A stretch of DNA of 64,000 nucleotides from Trichomonas vaginalis G3 (Eukaryota > Parabasalia > Trichomonadida > Trichomonadidae): assembly GCF_026262505.1 (NCBI RefSeq), contig NC_067203.1:4588001-4652000 (forward strand), in the 5' to 3' direction. The translations under genes were made by a program, and so were the position numbers. The notes under the pieces are model-generated. The model saw only the letters and a list, made by a program, of their open reading frames with translations. It ran no database searches and was not told the DNA's origin. How positions within the stretch are numbered: position 1 is the first letter of the stretch; each line of letters opens with the position of its first letter. Positions 30,836-41,380 of the stretch are shown in pieces.

Positions 30836-31329
30836 TAAAAAATTAAAAAGTAAGATATCATGAACGAGATTGATTTCATTATTCAGGAAGCAATGTAATC
30901 ATTAATATTTATCGTTTGATCATATATCAACAATGAAAAAAATTGCCAATTCTAATATGCTCAATTCTATGATTCATTTCATTATTTAGGAAGCAACTGA
31001 GTCAGTAAGATTTAATATTAGTATTATTTGTTCATATATCAACAATGAAACAAATCTGTTATGATTAAGTTGAAATTTGTGATTCTATTAAAATGGTTTA
31101 AATTCATGAAATAAGAGATTACAAATGAGAAGTGTAGTTCAAAAAAATAAAGATATTTTGTAATAAACAGAAATTCATCAAAAGTGACAGCTCTCAATTT
31201 TTTGACATTTGTAAATTCTAAATTGAATGAGAAAAATGAAATAATACTAAGCATAATACAATATTCTAGATTTAATTATAATTAGGAAAAAGTTAGTTTT
31301 GAGAGTACTTTTCATAGGCATATAGAATG
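30836..31329. other. Non-coding region before the IS481EU-like element
   Basis: AT-rich. A ~60-bp tandem similarity lies at 30865-31055: the phrase TCATTATTYAGGAAGCAA followed by ATATATCAACAATGAAA occurs twice. A 25-bp word near 31161-31190 recurs inverted at ~53792-53816 on the other side of the nested elements. Confidence 0.5.
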
Positions 31330-31780
31330 AAATCTTCTGAAAAATAATATCACATAAACTCATATTATTTTCTAATATATAACTATTTTATATAAAAATC
31401 AAATTCAATGATCTTAAAAGCGAAGGATAAACCTCAAAATTTACGAATATAATGAGTGGGAATATAATGCTTATCTATCATAAAACCATATGAAATATCA
31501 ATTTTTGCTTTACGCCTAATTTTTGACGACAATTAGCAAAAAATGTTAAATGTTAACACTCAGTCCATTTGAATATGAAAAATAAAATTGACTTTGATTA
31601 AATGTTTTTATTTATCATGCAATTCTTCTTGCGACCAAAGATTTGAATAAAATTTCAAAAAATAAGATAGCTTAAAAAATAATATACGGTAGTGTTTACT
31701 AATAGATGAATAGTATATAAATTCTATTAAAATGGATTTGATCCAAAAAAATATATAAAATTTGATCATAAATAAAATTG
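31330..31780 (+). repeat. Left inverted repeat of the IS481EU-like element
   Basis: Begins AAATCTTCTGAAAAATAAT and matches the reverse complement of 53209-53660 with few differences up to GATCATAAATAAAAT. Confidence 0.85.
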
Positions 31781-31806
31781 TTTAGTAGTCATTTAAAATG
31801 ATGTAA

Positions 31807-32032
31807 TTATTCAAATTTTGCTAAGACCCATTCGTCTTTGATATATAACTCCCATTTTTGCATTTCTGGCTCGTACCAAAATTTTGAAACTTCGAATAAT
31901 TCGTTAGGAGTGTAATTACTATTCGTTTTTGGATTAATATTGAGAGATAAATGTGGTGTATTGTTGTATTTTGCAATGAACTGCTGAACTGAGTCCTTGA
32001 TTTGTTGAATATCATCCAACTCGTCTGGCAAA
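31807..32032 (-). pseudogene. IS481EU-like transposase, 3' part
   Basis: Encodes the last ~74 residues (DELDDIQQIKDSVQQF, then TPNELFEVSKFWY). It joins in frame with 52274-53109 if Maverick B and one copy of the GGCAAA duplication are taken out: 836 + 226 bases = 354 codons. The text (N-x-x-P-H, P-N-E-L) is typical of the end of an integrase-type transposase. Confidence 0.8.
32027..32032. repeat. Target duplication GGCAAA, left copy
   Basis: GGCAAA precedes AGTTAGTATACC here and follows GGTATACTAACT at 52268-52273. A 6-bp duplication with AG...CT element ends is the known Polinton/Maverick insertion signature. Confidence 0.9.
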
Positions 32033-32236
32033 AGTTAGTATACCTATCTTGGTTATGGTGGCACTGCGTTCCACCTTACCCAAAATAACGGTTTGACACT
32101 TTACAAAACCGTTAACGTATATTTTACAACACAAACGATAACACTAATTTAACCTTAAATATTTACAAAGCCGCCAACCTCTTCACCTCACTAATGTAAA
32201 AAATAAACGTTCTCACTAACGTTCCCATTAATGTTC

Positions 32237-32557
32237 TCACTTACAAAAGTATTGCAACTCCTCCCATTGCTGTGCTTCACATAACAGCTCATAATCTTCT
32301 GACTCACTTTCTTCTTCATATAGGTCAAAGTCACTGTCATAATTAATGTTTATAAGTTTTGACAAAGCTAATGAAACACACTTACCGTTTGTATCTATTG
32401 CTTGTATATATCTTCCATAATGCTCTTTGTCATAAACGCTCAAACTAACTTTACCCTTTCTCCCTCGTATCTGATAGAATGTATTTTCACGAGGAACGAA
32501 GAACAAGTTCTTGAACTCATGACCGTTGTAGTTTGTTATCTCAATAGTTTTCGTCAT
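32237..32557 (-). CDS. Terminal-repeat protein of 106 aa, left copy
   Basis: Identical to the gene at 51743-52063. Start behind TTTTATTTTTATATAA. N-terminal half beta-rich and basic (FYQIRGRKGKVSLSVYDKEH), C-terminal half acidic (DLYEEESESEDYELL). No known family. Being inside both repeats it is always present in two copies, pointing outward toward the ends; an early or end-associated role is conceivable but unproven. Confidence 0.75.
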   Translation of the reverse strand: MTKTIEITNYNGHEFKNLFFVPRENTFYQIRGRKGKVSLSVYDKEHYGRYIQAIDTNGKCVSLALSKLININYDSDFDLYEEESESEDYELLCEAQQWEELQYFCK

Positions 32558-32654
32558 TTATATAAAAATAAAATAAAAAATAAACTTAAAAATTAATTAT
32601 ATCACCACCCTCACGCGTATGAAAACATAGCACAAAAATAAATTTAGGTGAAGT

Positions 32655-32698
32655 GGTGAGATCTCACCTCTTTTTTCACCTGTTTTTTCACCCTGTTG
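32655..32698. repeat. GGTGAGATCTCACC palindrome with TTTTTTCACC iterations
   Basis: A 14-bp perfect palindrome at 32655-32668 followed by two TTTTTTCACC words. The mirror copy is at ~51602-51645. Related arrays lie at 43003-43050 and 44109-44203. Confidence 0.75.
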
Positions 32699-32709
32699 AA
32701 TTCATTGCT

Positions 32710-32946
32710 TTATAACTCTCTTCCTTTCTCCAACTCTTCTAACTTCTTCTTAAGTTCAGCAATGTTGTCCTCATGAAGTTTAATCTTCCTTAATATACCT
32801 TCTCTATCTAATGGTTGCTTTATCTTTCTAAACTGAACTCTACCATCCTTCATAGTATGAATGTAAAAACCTTCTGGAATAGTTCCTGATTTAATGTATT
32901 CTACCATAAACTTTTGTTTCATTGCTTCAGTGACTTTAGTCGTCAT
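32710..32946 (-). CDS. Small Maverick protein with KDGR-type motif and coiled coil
   Basis: 78 residues. The middle GFYIHTMKDGRVQFRKIKQPL resembles FYYVSQSKDGKIYVRKRKVPL in the 141-residue protein at 35099-35524, so the two share a small domain. The C-terminus (KLHEDNIAELKKKLEELEK) is a coiled coil. The last codons lie inside the terminal repeat. Start behind TTTTATTTAGAGTAAA. Function unknown. Confidence 0.6.
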   Translation of the reverse strand: MTTKVTEAMKQKFMVEYIKSGTIPEGFYIHTMKDGRVQFRKIKQPLDREGILRKIKLHEDNIAELKKKLEELEKGREL

Positions 32947-32994
32947 TTTACTCTAAATAAAATGTTCAAATAAAATAAAAATAACGTTATTTTT

Positions 32995-33463
32995 TCAGTA
33001 AGGAAACGCAGGAGTTTTACGATTTATTTGAGGAGTAGGTTCTGGTTTAAATGTTGGAGTCGGTTTAGGAGTTGACTTTTGAACAGGAGTTTGTACTTCC
33101 ATAGGTTCAGGAGTCATTGAAGGTTTTGCTTGTGAAGGCGTTGGTTTTGACGTTGGTTTTGGCGAAGGTGTTGGAGTTTGTTTAACTTCAGCTACTTCAG
33201 TATTATTTACAACATTTGCTTTATTTCTTTTCAACATCATAACTGCTCCTGCTGTAGCTAGCAAACCTAGTGGGAGACCATATCTTATATAAGGACTTGA
33301 CCAAATGCTATTTTTTGACAGGAGCTGGTGGAACACCTAACCTTGGTGAGACTGCTCTTTGCCATTGTGCAGCTCGTAAGAAATATTCAATAGGTGCTCC
33401 ATAATCGTTTGGTAAAGTTTGTTTCATAGATGGTGAAGGTTCACGAGAGCTTGATGAAGAACT
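32995..33463 (-). pseudogene. Membrane-anchored Pro/Thr-rich protein, frame change inside
   Basis: ATG 33461-33463 starts MSSSSSSREPSPSMKQTL..., running 50 codons to TAG just after an A6 run (~33313). In the other frame the text continues with NSIWSSPYIRYG, a hydrophobic helix (GLPLGLLATAGAVMML), KRNK and a ~60-residue Pro/Thr/Lys-rich tail (TPSPKPTSKPTPSQ). The second frame has no ATG of its own before the helix. One base in the A-run would join them, by an indel, a sequencing error or a +1 ribosomal shift at AAA-TAG-C. Probably a virion membrane or stalk protein. Confidence 0.55.
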
Positions 33464-33496
33464 CATTTATAAGCTTTAAAAATAAACGTTCATCCT

Positions 33497-35071
33497 TTAT
33501 TCCTCACTGTCGTCCGTAGCTAAGTTATAGTCATCTAATCTTATTATGGGGATGCCATTAGCACGCACCTGAATGGCAAAGCAACAATCACTCATAAATC
33601 CAATAAGTGGCTTTGGTACGTTTTCAGTTGCTAGTTCAATAGGTCCTTTAACAGACAATTTGTATGTTATTGGAGCAGTAGATGTTTGACCTTGCTGGAA
33701 GCAAAAGTCCACTTCTGTTGGAAAACCACATAAGAAATGTGTGTTGTCATAGCTATCCCATTTATGTTCCACACTACCATCATCCATCAATGACCTCATA
33801 ACATCTTCATTAAATCCTATCATATCATTGTTTGTATTGCAAGCGTTCGCAACCATTTCATAAAATACAGGTCCATATGATTTTTCAGGTTCTGCAGGCA
33901 TATTTCCATAAGCTCCCATGGAAAGCTGAAGATATTTAAACTTAGGGTTCTCAAAATTAACATAATAGTTGTCTTTCTTTCTAAATAGTGCCCAAATACT
34001 TTTAACATTAATAGGCGTATAAGCTGCTGTAAATGTTGCACTTGAACTATCTGTATTCTTTGAGAATGAACCGTCCATAGGAATCCAATCCATAACTTTA
34101 ACAGGAAAACATAAAGCCTCGTTTGTATAATGTTCTACAAGTTCTGTATAAATGTTAGGGTCTAAAGAGAATGACTTTGGATGAATGAAACATTCATTAA
34201 AATCCATCTTTGTTCGAAATAGTTGCTGGGTTACAGTTGTAATAGTAACTGTTCCACTAGCTTCTACTGCCTTCGTTATCATAGTGAATGGTTCATTCCA
34301 TGGAACAAATTTATTTGTCGGTGGATTTGAATCTGAAGCAAATGCAACTTTAAGAGTTGGATTGAAAGCAATGATATCATTTACAGATATAGATGTGCAT
34401 TGTAAGGCGTCGCTACTGAACTTTACTTTAAGCTGAATGTTTCCTGCAAAAGCTGGAATAAATCGAATAGCTTCTAATGGAAGGAATCTTCTAACAGGAA
34501 TTCTTAAACGAAGCTTAAAATCAAATGATTTTCCTGCTGTAATTGGACCACTAACAATTTGTCCTGTTCTGCATGTTCCCGAATGACTCCATACATCTTC
34601 ATGTCGAGTCTTTGAGAAAACATCTACTTTCTTTATTTGTTCGGTAGTTTGTGAGTTTGAAGTTATATATGCTTCTTCTCTTGCGTTGTCTTGAGAATAT
34701 ACGATACGACCATTTGCAAGGATTTGATATCCAGCAACTGCATAGAAAGCGTCATCGAAACCAATCCAAAATCCTGGTGGGTTTGTTTTATTGGAACCTG
34801 AACCAATTTCTTTATCTACAATAAATTGACCTTCCATTTTATACGTAATGAATGTATTGTAAAGGTCCAACATATTTTCACCAGGAGGTGAGAGATTGAA
34901 TGTTACCCATGTGTTATCTTTAGCAGTTCCAGGTTGTGATGGAATCTTTGCGTCAGAATATTTTCTATTAGTGTCACCAATTTGAACTGCATTGTCTATG
35001 ATATCGAAATATGAGCGAATCTGATGAATATGCTCTGCTGGAGTAAATTCGTTTAGCTGTTCGTTCTGCAT
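33497..35071 (-). CDS. Major capsid-like protein of Maverick B
   Basis: 524 residues, complete, ATG behind TTTTTATCTGAAG. Beta-rich throughout with two halves of similar size: TWVTFNLSPPGENMLDLY, FKLRLRIPVRRFLPLEAI and, later, FIHPKSFSLDPNIYTELVEHY and TYKLSVKGPIELATENVP. Length, composition, strand and position fit the polinton double jelly-roll capsid protein. The sequence is not obviously alignable with the 5771-7411 gene of Maverick A beyond general style, so the two elements may belong to different lineages. Assignment without structural search. Confidence 0.65.
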   Translation of the reverse strand: MQNEQLNEFTPAEHIHQIRSYFDIIDNAVQIGDTNRKYSDAKIPSQPGTAKDNTWVTFNLSPPGENMLDLYNTFITYKMEGQFIVDKEIGSGSNKTNPPGFWIGFDDAFYAVAGYQILANGRIVYSQDNAREEAYITSNSQTTEQIKKVDVFSKTRHEDVWSHSGTCRTGQIVSGPITAGKSFDFKLRLRIPVRRFLPLEAIRFIPAFAGNIQLKVKFSSDALQCTSISVNDIIAFNPTLKVAFASDSNPPTNKFVPWNEPFTMITKAVEASGTVTITTVTQQLFRTKMDFNECFIHPKSFSLDPNIYTELVEHYTNEALCFPVKVMDWIPMDGSFSKNTDSSSATFTAAYTPINVKSIWALFRKKDNYYVNFENPKFKYLQLSMGAYGNMPAEPEKSYGPVFYEMVANACNTNNDMIGFNEDVMRSLMDDGSVEHKWDSYDNTHFLCGFPTEVDFCFQQGQTSTAPITYKLSVKGPIELATENVPKPLIGFMSDCCFAIQVRANGIPIIRLDDYNLATDDSEE

Positions 35072-35098
35072 GTATTTACTTCAGATAAAAATATCTAT

Positions 35099-35524
35099 TT
35101 ACTTCATTATTCTCACTCTTCTTCTGGGCATTCGTGGTGGAAGTTGTTTCTTGACATTTTCAATGAACTGTACATTCTCTTTTGTCTCAACTTCTTTCAC
35201 TGGCGGGTCAGGATTCTTTGACTCGGTTTGTTTTTCAATGAAATTCACGAACTTTGCAATAAGCTCTTGGTTCGTTATTGAAAGTACATCTGGCTTCTTT
35301 TCTTCTTGTTCTTTTGGTGGCTCAGTTTGAACAGAATGTTTTATATGGGCTTCACCCTTGCCATACACCTTAATGCTGTCGCTTTCTGCATTCGCTAATG
35401 GAACCTTTCTTTTTCTTACGTATATTTTACCATCTTTACTCTGACTTACGTAATAGAAAGGATGTTGTATTCCTCTTGCGTCATTTAATATAATAGACTC
35501 TCGCTCTGATTTTGACAAGCTCAT
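35099..35524 (-). CDS. 141-aa Maverick protein with KDGK motif
   Basis: N-terminal FYYVSQSKDGKIYVRKRKVPL is shared in pattern with 32710-32946. The middle is rich in Glu/Lys/Pro and the C-terminus very basic (PPRMPRRRVRIMK), suited to nucleic-acid binding. Divergent from 35570, with 45 bases between the two start codons. Unknown function. Confidence 0.55.
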   Translation of the reverse strand: MSLSKSERESIILNDARGIQHPFYYVSQSKDGKIYVRKRKVPLANAESDSIKVYGKGEAHIKHSVQTEPPKEQEEKKPDVLSITNQELIAKFVNFIEKQTESKNPDPPVKEVETKENVQFIENVKKQLPPRMPRRRVRIMK

Positions 35525-35569
35525 TTTACATTGGTTAAAGTTTTAAGTTAGATTTTTATCCGCAGTCAA

Positions 35570-35830
35570 ATGACTCAGACAAGCCCTACGGACAAGACCC
35601 AAGGGGTCATAGATGTTGAAGCATTGAAGAAAGAAATTCGTGAGCAAATTTTATCCGAACTGAAGGAACAAAAACAAGAACAAAAGCCAGAGAGACCAAA
35701 GAGAAAACTTAGTGAAAAACAACTTGCTGCATTAGCTGCTGGAAGACAAAAGAACCCACGTTTGCTGGCGAAAAAAGCTAGAGAAGAAGCTGAAGCAAAA
35801 GCTAAAGAAGCTGAAGCAAAGAAAGAGTAA
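35570..35830 (+). CDS. Small basic coiled-coil protein
   Basis: 86 residues, start behind TTTTTATCCGCAG. Almost wholly helical and charged: VEALKKEIREQILSELKEQK, then RPKRKLSEKQLAALAAGRQK, ending in alternating KAKEAEAK. Possible DNA-condensing or scaffold protein. The coding DNA contains a GACCC-AAG-GGGTC mini-hairpin at 35596-35608. Confidence 0.55.
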   Translation: MTQTSPTDKTQGVIDVEALKKEIREQILSELKEQKQEQKPERPKRKLSEKQLAALAAGRQKNPRLLAKKAREEAEAKAKEAEAKKE

Positions 35831-35854
35831 ATGGTTTATTTTTATCCGAATTAA

Positions 35855-36712
35855 ATGTATAGACAAATACCTTTATCTGTTGCGTTCAGTAGTGAAAACC
35901 CTGACGTCAAAATAAAGGGGAACAGAGTAACGTTTAAGTTTCCAACAGACTGGATTGTGAACATAAATGAAGAGAAGTACATTGGCATAACAAATATGTA
36001 TATAACACGTGCTTTCAGAAAGGTTGACTTTATACTTCAAGTCGAGATAGAAAATGACGAACAGTCTTTAAGCGCCCAAAACATTCACATATACAAATAC
36101 TTTAAAGACGATACAACATTGCAACAATGTATGACTTCATTTAATGAGATGTTCGAGAAAAAGTTTAACATTGAAGTACAAACTTTACAGCCTTTACGTG
36201 AGTTTCTTGCACAACTGAAAGAAGAAGGTAGTCAGCCACAACTTATAGACTTTCATTATGAATTTAATGAAAATGAAGATGGAACACATGACTGTCAGTT
36301 TGTTGTATTCTCACCATTCAATGAAGTCGCTAAAGAGAAAGAAAATCCATTACGTATAAGATTTCAAATCTCTGAACCAAGTGATGATTTCAAAAATGTT
36401 TTCAATTATGATGCAATGCTTCCGAGGAAAAATGAATTTTCAAAGATTGTAACACCTGGCATTTGGGATAGAAAGCAAGCTATTCTTTTCTCTAATATAG
36501 CCAAAGGCGTTGAAAATGAGTTCATTGGTCATACAAGAACTTCACCACTTCCTAACCCTAAATACTATAAATTAACTGGCTTCAATCGTGAGTTTTGGAT
36601 AGACATGTTCTCCACTCATGACCATAACTGCCCAGTGTTCTTGCCTCCAGATGGGAAGGACTGTCTCTACATTGAAGCACAACTCTTAAACTCTACCATC
36701 GCAGTATTGTAA
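35855..36712 (+). CDS. Minor capsid-like protein 1 (paralogue of 49964-50845)
   Basis: 285 residues, start behind TTTTTATCCGAA. Blocks VTFKFPTDWIVNINEEKYIGI near the N-terminus and PKYYKLTGFNREFWIDMF...LPPDGKDCLYIEAQL near the C-terminus match, in order, EYPRHWVEYVGGEKAIEIR and PKHYSITNFVSKFNIRLV...LPKDGKDGLIIEMIL of the 294-residue protein at 49964-50845. So the element carries two diverged copies of one structural gene. A penton or minor capsid role is inferred from beta-rich composition and company. Confidence 0.65.
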   Translation: MYRQIPLSVAFSSENPDVKIKGNRVTFKFPTDWIVNINEEKYIGITNMYITRAFRKVDFILQVEIENDEQSLSAQNIHIYKYFKDDTTLQQCMTSFNEMFEKKFNIEVQTLQPLREFLAQLKEEGSQPQLIDFHYEFNENEDGTHDCQFVVFSPFNEVAKEKENPLRIRFQISEPSDDFKNVFNYDAMLPRKNEFSKIVTPGIWDRKQAILFSNIAKGVENEFIGHTRTSPLPNPKYYKLTGFNREFWIDMFSTHDHNCPVFLPPDGKDCLYIEAQLLNSTIAVL

Positions 36713-36742
36713 AATCTACGCTAGCTTTATTTTTATCACGAA

Positions 36743-36838
36743 TGACCTCATTGCTGACAAAAATAAATGACCTCATTCATGACCTCATTGCTGACCTCAT
36801 TCATGACCTCATTGCTGACAAAAATAAATGACCTCAGA
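36743..36838. repeat. ATGACCTCATT(G/C) tandem repeats between convergent genes
   Basis: Seven copies of AATGACCTCA with spacers TTGCTGAC, TTCATG or AAAAATAAATG lie between the stop of the 35855 gene and the end of the polymerase; the last copy overlaps the polymerase stop. Could serve as a 3'-end signal for both genes or as iterated protein-binding sites. Confidence 0.7.
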
Positions 36839-39800
36839 ACTTCAACTTACGAATAAAGCTTGTTTTAGTCGTTATTGAGAAGTTAAACTTCTCTTCAAAG
36901 CAAGGTTGACATGACTTACATAAGTCAAATCCAATCTCTTGACCATCATAAAGTGCTTTGTAAAGTTTCATTAAACTGAACTCAGAGTCTTTGTCATATG
37001 TTCCAACAGGTATGTGAATGTTCTTATCTTCATTGTAATAGCATTGTATAGCTTCAGGAAACATTTCATTTGCTGTTAAAGCAAGGACGTCTTGTTTGAC
37101 ACCTTTGCAACGTGCATGGAATGCAACTTCATTTAAATCGTTAGTGAGTAAGTCTATGTAGGTCTTCTTTCCACAAAATATTGACTTGTATGCTAAACTT
37201 TGTTTTCCAGGTGTTATTTCTGCGAAGTCAGAATGGAACTGACCTAATGTTTTACCAATAAGTTCTCTACCGTATCTCTTCTTAAACTCTGCTGCAAGCT
37301 TTGGTATGTCTTCATTGAAAATATGCATGCTATCACAGTCCTGGTAAAATATTTGAAGTCCCATATCTTCTGCAGTACAGAATACTTCATTCATAATACG
37401 TTTCGACATAGACAGAATATTAACACCAAGTGGACAGAAGTTAAAGTGTCTGCAAATGCTTTTCGTTAGCTTGAAAATAGTTTTATCTGAACCATCCAAA
37501 CCTTCGAACTTCACTATATGGTTGTAGTTTCTGATGGCATATCTTATAGCATCTTTGTCATCTACTATGGTTATTTTTGACTCAATAGGAGATAGAATAG
37601 TTTTGCCATAAATACTGTTCAGAATGAGCTTTATATTTTCTTGCAAAGGATTTCCTTCTTTCTTATACTTTAACCTTAACTCAAACAACTTCTTTACTTC
37701 ATCTCTTATTCTAATATCTCTGTTTCCATTGTAATAGTATCCTTGCAACACTTCACATTTGACACCTTGATATTTTATGAGGTCTTGTAATGTTATATGG
37801 TCAACATACATTAACAGCAAGTGTTTGAACTTCTGGGAACGTTAAGTTCTGGATTTAGTTCAGGGTCACAAACTATTAAAGGAAAGTGTCTATGTATGCT
37901 AATCTCTTTTATCTTAATGAGAACAAAGAAGCCAGACATAAACTTTTCACCAATGGGTTCCTTTTGGTCGTCATCGAATAAATGCTTTAACAAATATTCA
38001 GAACTTAACATCTCATCCTTCAATACTTTTGGAATTCCTTCTAAAGTATAAAGTCTTGCTATAGCGGATGGATATAATGAAACAGCGTCGAAGTCAGCAA
38101 TGAGTTTCTTTTCGCTCTTTTGTTTCATGTTATCTGACAACATACATCTTCCACCTTGAATGCATCTCGAAATAAATTCTCTTGGTTTATTTGAGAGGTC
38201 ATAAAGATTTCCATTCGGGAAGTATACTCTGTTCTCAAACAATTTGTTAGCAATTGAACAAATACTAACGTAGTCATAAACGTTTAAATCAAATTCTTTT
38301 AATATGTCATTGCGGAACTTTACAAAACCTTCTCTTAAAATTCTTACATCTTGTTTGCAATAAAATGAGCTATATTTTTCTAAATCGAAGTAGTTTTCAT
38401 CTATTCTGCAACCTTTGATGGAATCTATGTTTTTCATAAATGTATCTGCATCCTGGATAAACTTACATGCTTCAGAAATGACACCAGTTCTGTTGTCATT
38501 TGCTAACAAAGTACTGCTGTAGTAGTTATATGGAAATACTTCTTTCGGTCCTGTTTGTAAATTAAACATAGCAGGAAATAGTTTAAGCTTCTTATTTATA
38601 ACACTGTAAGAGTCTTTTATAATAATTGCCCGTCCTTTATATAAACCAGTTATTTGCATTGTTCGTGAACCTTTAATGATGGGAGTTCCTTTCACTTCTG
38701 TCATGTGTCTTAAGATGAAGTTTATATCATAGCTGAGGTTATGGAAATATATTAAACTCTTGTCAGGAAGTCGTTCCAAAAATTCTGTTGCACAGTTTTG
38801 ACCCCATATGCTTTCACTCACTGAACCATCTTCACTGTCGTAACAGATGTTAAAAGCTTTATGAAAGCCGTCTGTGCTACACTCAAAGTCAGCAAAGAAA
38901 ACATGCTCAGGAATGAACTTACATTTAGCTTTATTTACTTCTTTTGACTCTGCTTTCTTCTTCAGTTGTACACAATACTTTGGAGCATATGTCAAATCTT
39001 TAAATGGTGCAAGGTTCTGTTTATATAAGTCAGTCGTATATGTGAAAAGTTCTCCATAAGAAATAGGTTCGAAATATTTGCACTCCCACAATGTTTTCAT
39101 AACATCCCATAGCGGTGTAGTTCTATCCATGCGAACTACATATTTATCTTCTCTCTTTGTATAAATCTTCATCTGTTTCTCAATGTTCATTCCACCACAC
39201 TCCTTCAAGATTTCTATATAGTTGCGAATGAAATATGTTGTCATTGGAAGTCTTTCATTTAGCATGTAGTGGTCTTCAACAAGAAGTAAGTCAATAGTTC
39301 GAACAGTTTCACATTCTTTTGGTATATATCTCTTTATTTTTCATTATGTCTTGAGTCATTGAAATAACCAATGGTAACATTAAATGCTATACCTGTTGCA
39401 TCAGAAATTTCTTGTACTTTACTTTGAGGAAAGTCTCTAACACGAAATGACTTCTCTCATGTGGTCAATAGTTTCTTCATTTACTCCAGCCTGAATGCAA
39501 GCATAAACGAAACAATTGTCTTCTGTCATAAGTGTTGCAGTTCTTTTGTTAAGTTCATTGAAGATTTGGTAGCGTTCAAGATTTATAGGTAATGTGCAAA
39601 GATACTTCCAGAACTGACCGCTTCTCTTCTTATAAAACTTCTTTTCACCATTATCTTTCCAAAAGCTTTCTATAAGTGCTGGGTTTCCTGTTTGCTTAAG
39701 AGCTTCCAAAATGGCTTTCTGGTCATTTGTCAGTGTGCTTTCATCTCTATATGGTCTCTTTTTTTGGTTGCCTTTCTTTACATCTGACATCGTTAAGCCT

Positions 39801-40615
39801 TCATATTCTGTTAAATCATACATCTTTATTTCAGTAAGATTCTTTATGTTTGTCAAGAAGAAGTCATAGTGCATTTCAACAATACCTGCAGCATTTGCTT
39901 CTATCTCTGATATAAAGTTCTCCTTCAAGAGCTGATGTAGTAATGTTCCAATATTATTGAGGTTTAACGTAGAACATTCATACTTTCCACCAAGTTTATA
40001 ACATACCATCCATCTTTGTTGGGAGTTTATTTTAATCTTCTCTAAGAGTCTCATGAAAACCTTACCGAAATGTTTGTGTAAGTAGTCTCTGTTTGGTTCA
40101 TCTAAAGCTTCGATGTTAAAGTCAATGAGTCTATTGCCTGTCTTAACATTCCTCTTCCTATTCTCTTCATCTTTCTTTAACCATCTCTCACCTTCTTTTG
40201 GTTTGTCGTCAATGGAACGAATGACATCGTTAGCTTTGCGAACTTGTTCTATAGCGCTCTTAAACATCTCTCTTCTCTGTTGTTTCAGTGTGTCGTCTCT
40301 TCTTCTTGTTTCACCAACGTTTGCATTTGTTATGTCAAACATTTCTCTTCTTACTTCATGAGGTACTGAACGTCTATGATATAAGTCAATAGCAACGTCA
40401 TTTAAAGGAAAAGTTCTTGCATGGACTTCGTCCTCGCCGCGTTGCGGCTTTATGAACTCATGAATTCTATCATAAGTTATTTCACCATTGTAGTCATTGA
40501 GGATGTCAGCGAGTGCTTTTTTGTTTGTCGCGTAATGTTTTGCAACATCTATGTTAGCTTCTGTAAGAAGTTGTTTTATTTCCGAGTGTTCTAACTTAGA
40601 CAACTTCCTATACAT
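36834..40615 (-). pseudogene. Protein-primed family B DNA polymerase, frameshifted
   Basis: Open pieces 40615-39437, ~39436-39340, 39265-37811 and 37820-36834 read as one protein of ~1260 residues. The middle piece has the 3'-5' exonuclease (FADFECSTDG; FHNLSYDINF; YCKQDVRIL) and polymerase motif A (DFDAVSLYPSAI). The last has motif B (LILNSIYGKTIL) and motif C (YQDCDSMHIF). All catalytic acids are kept. The N-terminal 392 residues are the Maverick-specific extension (DNCFVYACIQAGV). Frames change near 39450 (TTT), 39345 (A5) and 37830 (CCC). Three indels make the copy inactive unless they are sequencing errors. Start behind TTTTTTATTTCC. The role is replication of the element from a protein primer. 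Confidence 0.9.
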
Positions 40616-40705
40616 CTTTAGTAGGAAATAAAAAATATTTTTTTTTAAAAAATTAGATTACATTTTTTAAGTTATTTTTCAAAATAATTTAATATTTTTA
40701 TTTTA

Positions 40706-41179
40706 ATGAAACACATGCAAGATTGCAAGTTCTTTTCATACAATGCTCTCGCTAATGCCATCAAGAATGAGTTCAATAATGCTTCAAATGTTAATGTTAT
40801 CTTTAACAAGAAGTTTGTGAAAGAATCTAAGTTTGGTCAGTATGTCAGACCATTAGCTATTGTCATTGACCGCAAACGTTATACTTCACAAGAGTTAGCA
40901 GTAGTTTTGAAACAAAAGGGTTTCTTCGTGAATGTCAAAGATACTCATTATACTGTTATAAAGAACTCTAATATTGACTTCTTCAGTATTGCTTTAAATC
41001 TTTCCGAACAGAAAGAATATAAGAAGGGTGAAACAAATGTGAAATATTATCCTTCATCTCTGAAGACAATAACGAACAAAGATGTTATACAGAAATTCTT
41101 ACCAAAGGTTGAAGAAGCTTCTATTGACATTGACGAAGGAAGTGAAATGGTTGAAGAAATTGACCCTGACGTCATTTAA
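40706..41179 (+). CDS. 157-aa Maverick protein, unknown
   Basis: Complete, start behind TTTTTATTTTA. Basic, mixed alpha/beta first 110 residues (NVNVIFNKKFVKESKFG, YTVIKNSNIDFFSIAL), then an acidic tail (EEASIDIDEGSEMVEEIDPD). Divergent from the polymerase, 90 bases apart, so possibly co-regulated with replication genes. No family recognised. Confidence 0.6.
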   Translation: MKHMQDCKFFSYNALANAIKNEFNNASNVNVIFNKKFVKESKFGQYVRPLAIVIDRKRYTSQELAVVLKQKGFFVNVKDTHYTVIKNSNIDFFSIALNLSEQKEYKKGETNVKYYPSSLKTITNKDVIQKFLPKVEEASIDIDEGSEMVEEIDPDVI

Positions 41180-41252
41180 GCAAAAATATATTTTTGGTTA
41201 GTCTTCATATCGATATTTTACAACAATTAAATGGTAAAAACAAAATAAACTT

Positions 41253-41278
41253 GACGAAGTGAAGATTTGCACTTCGTC
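41253..41278. terminator. Hairpin between convergent Maverick genes
   Basis: GACGAAGTG-AAGATTTG-CACTTCGTC, a perfect 9-bp stem, lies between the stops of the genes at 40706-41179 and 41381-42190. A 3'-end function is inferred from position. Confidence 0.45.
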
Positions 41279-41380
41279 GATTATGATCGACATGGAGCGT
41301 TTTGTTTTTATCATGGTTTTCTCCACTATGGTTCTAACGTGGCACCCGACGAGATTTTTTTTCATTCTTCCTCTTTGAAG

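Larger units (their letters stand above)
32033..32726 (+). repeat. Maverick B left terminal inverted repeat
   Basis: Matches the reverse complement of 51574-52267 without indels (paired coordinates always sum to 84300) and with only a few substitutions, mostly in the GGTGAAAAA region. It contains a complete 106-codon gene and the 3' end of the next gene. Confidence 0.93.
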
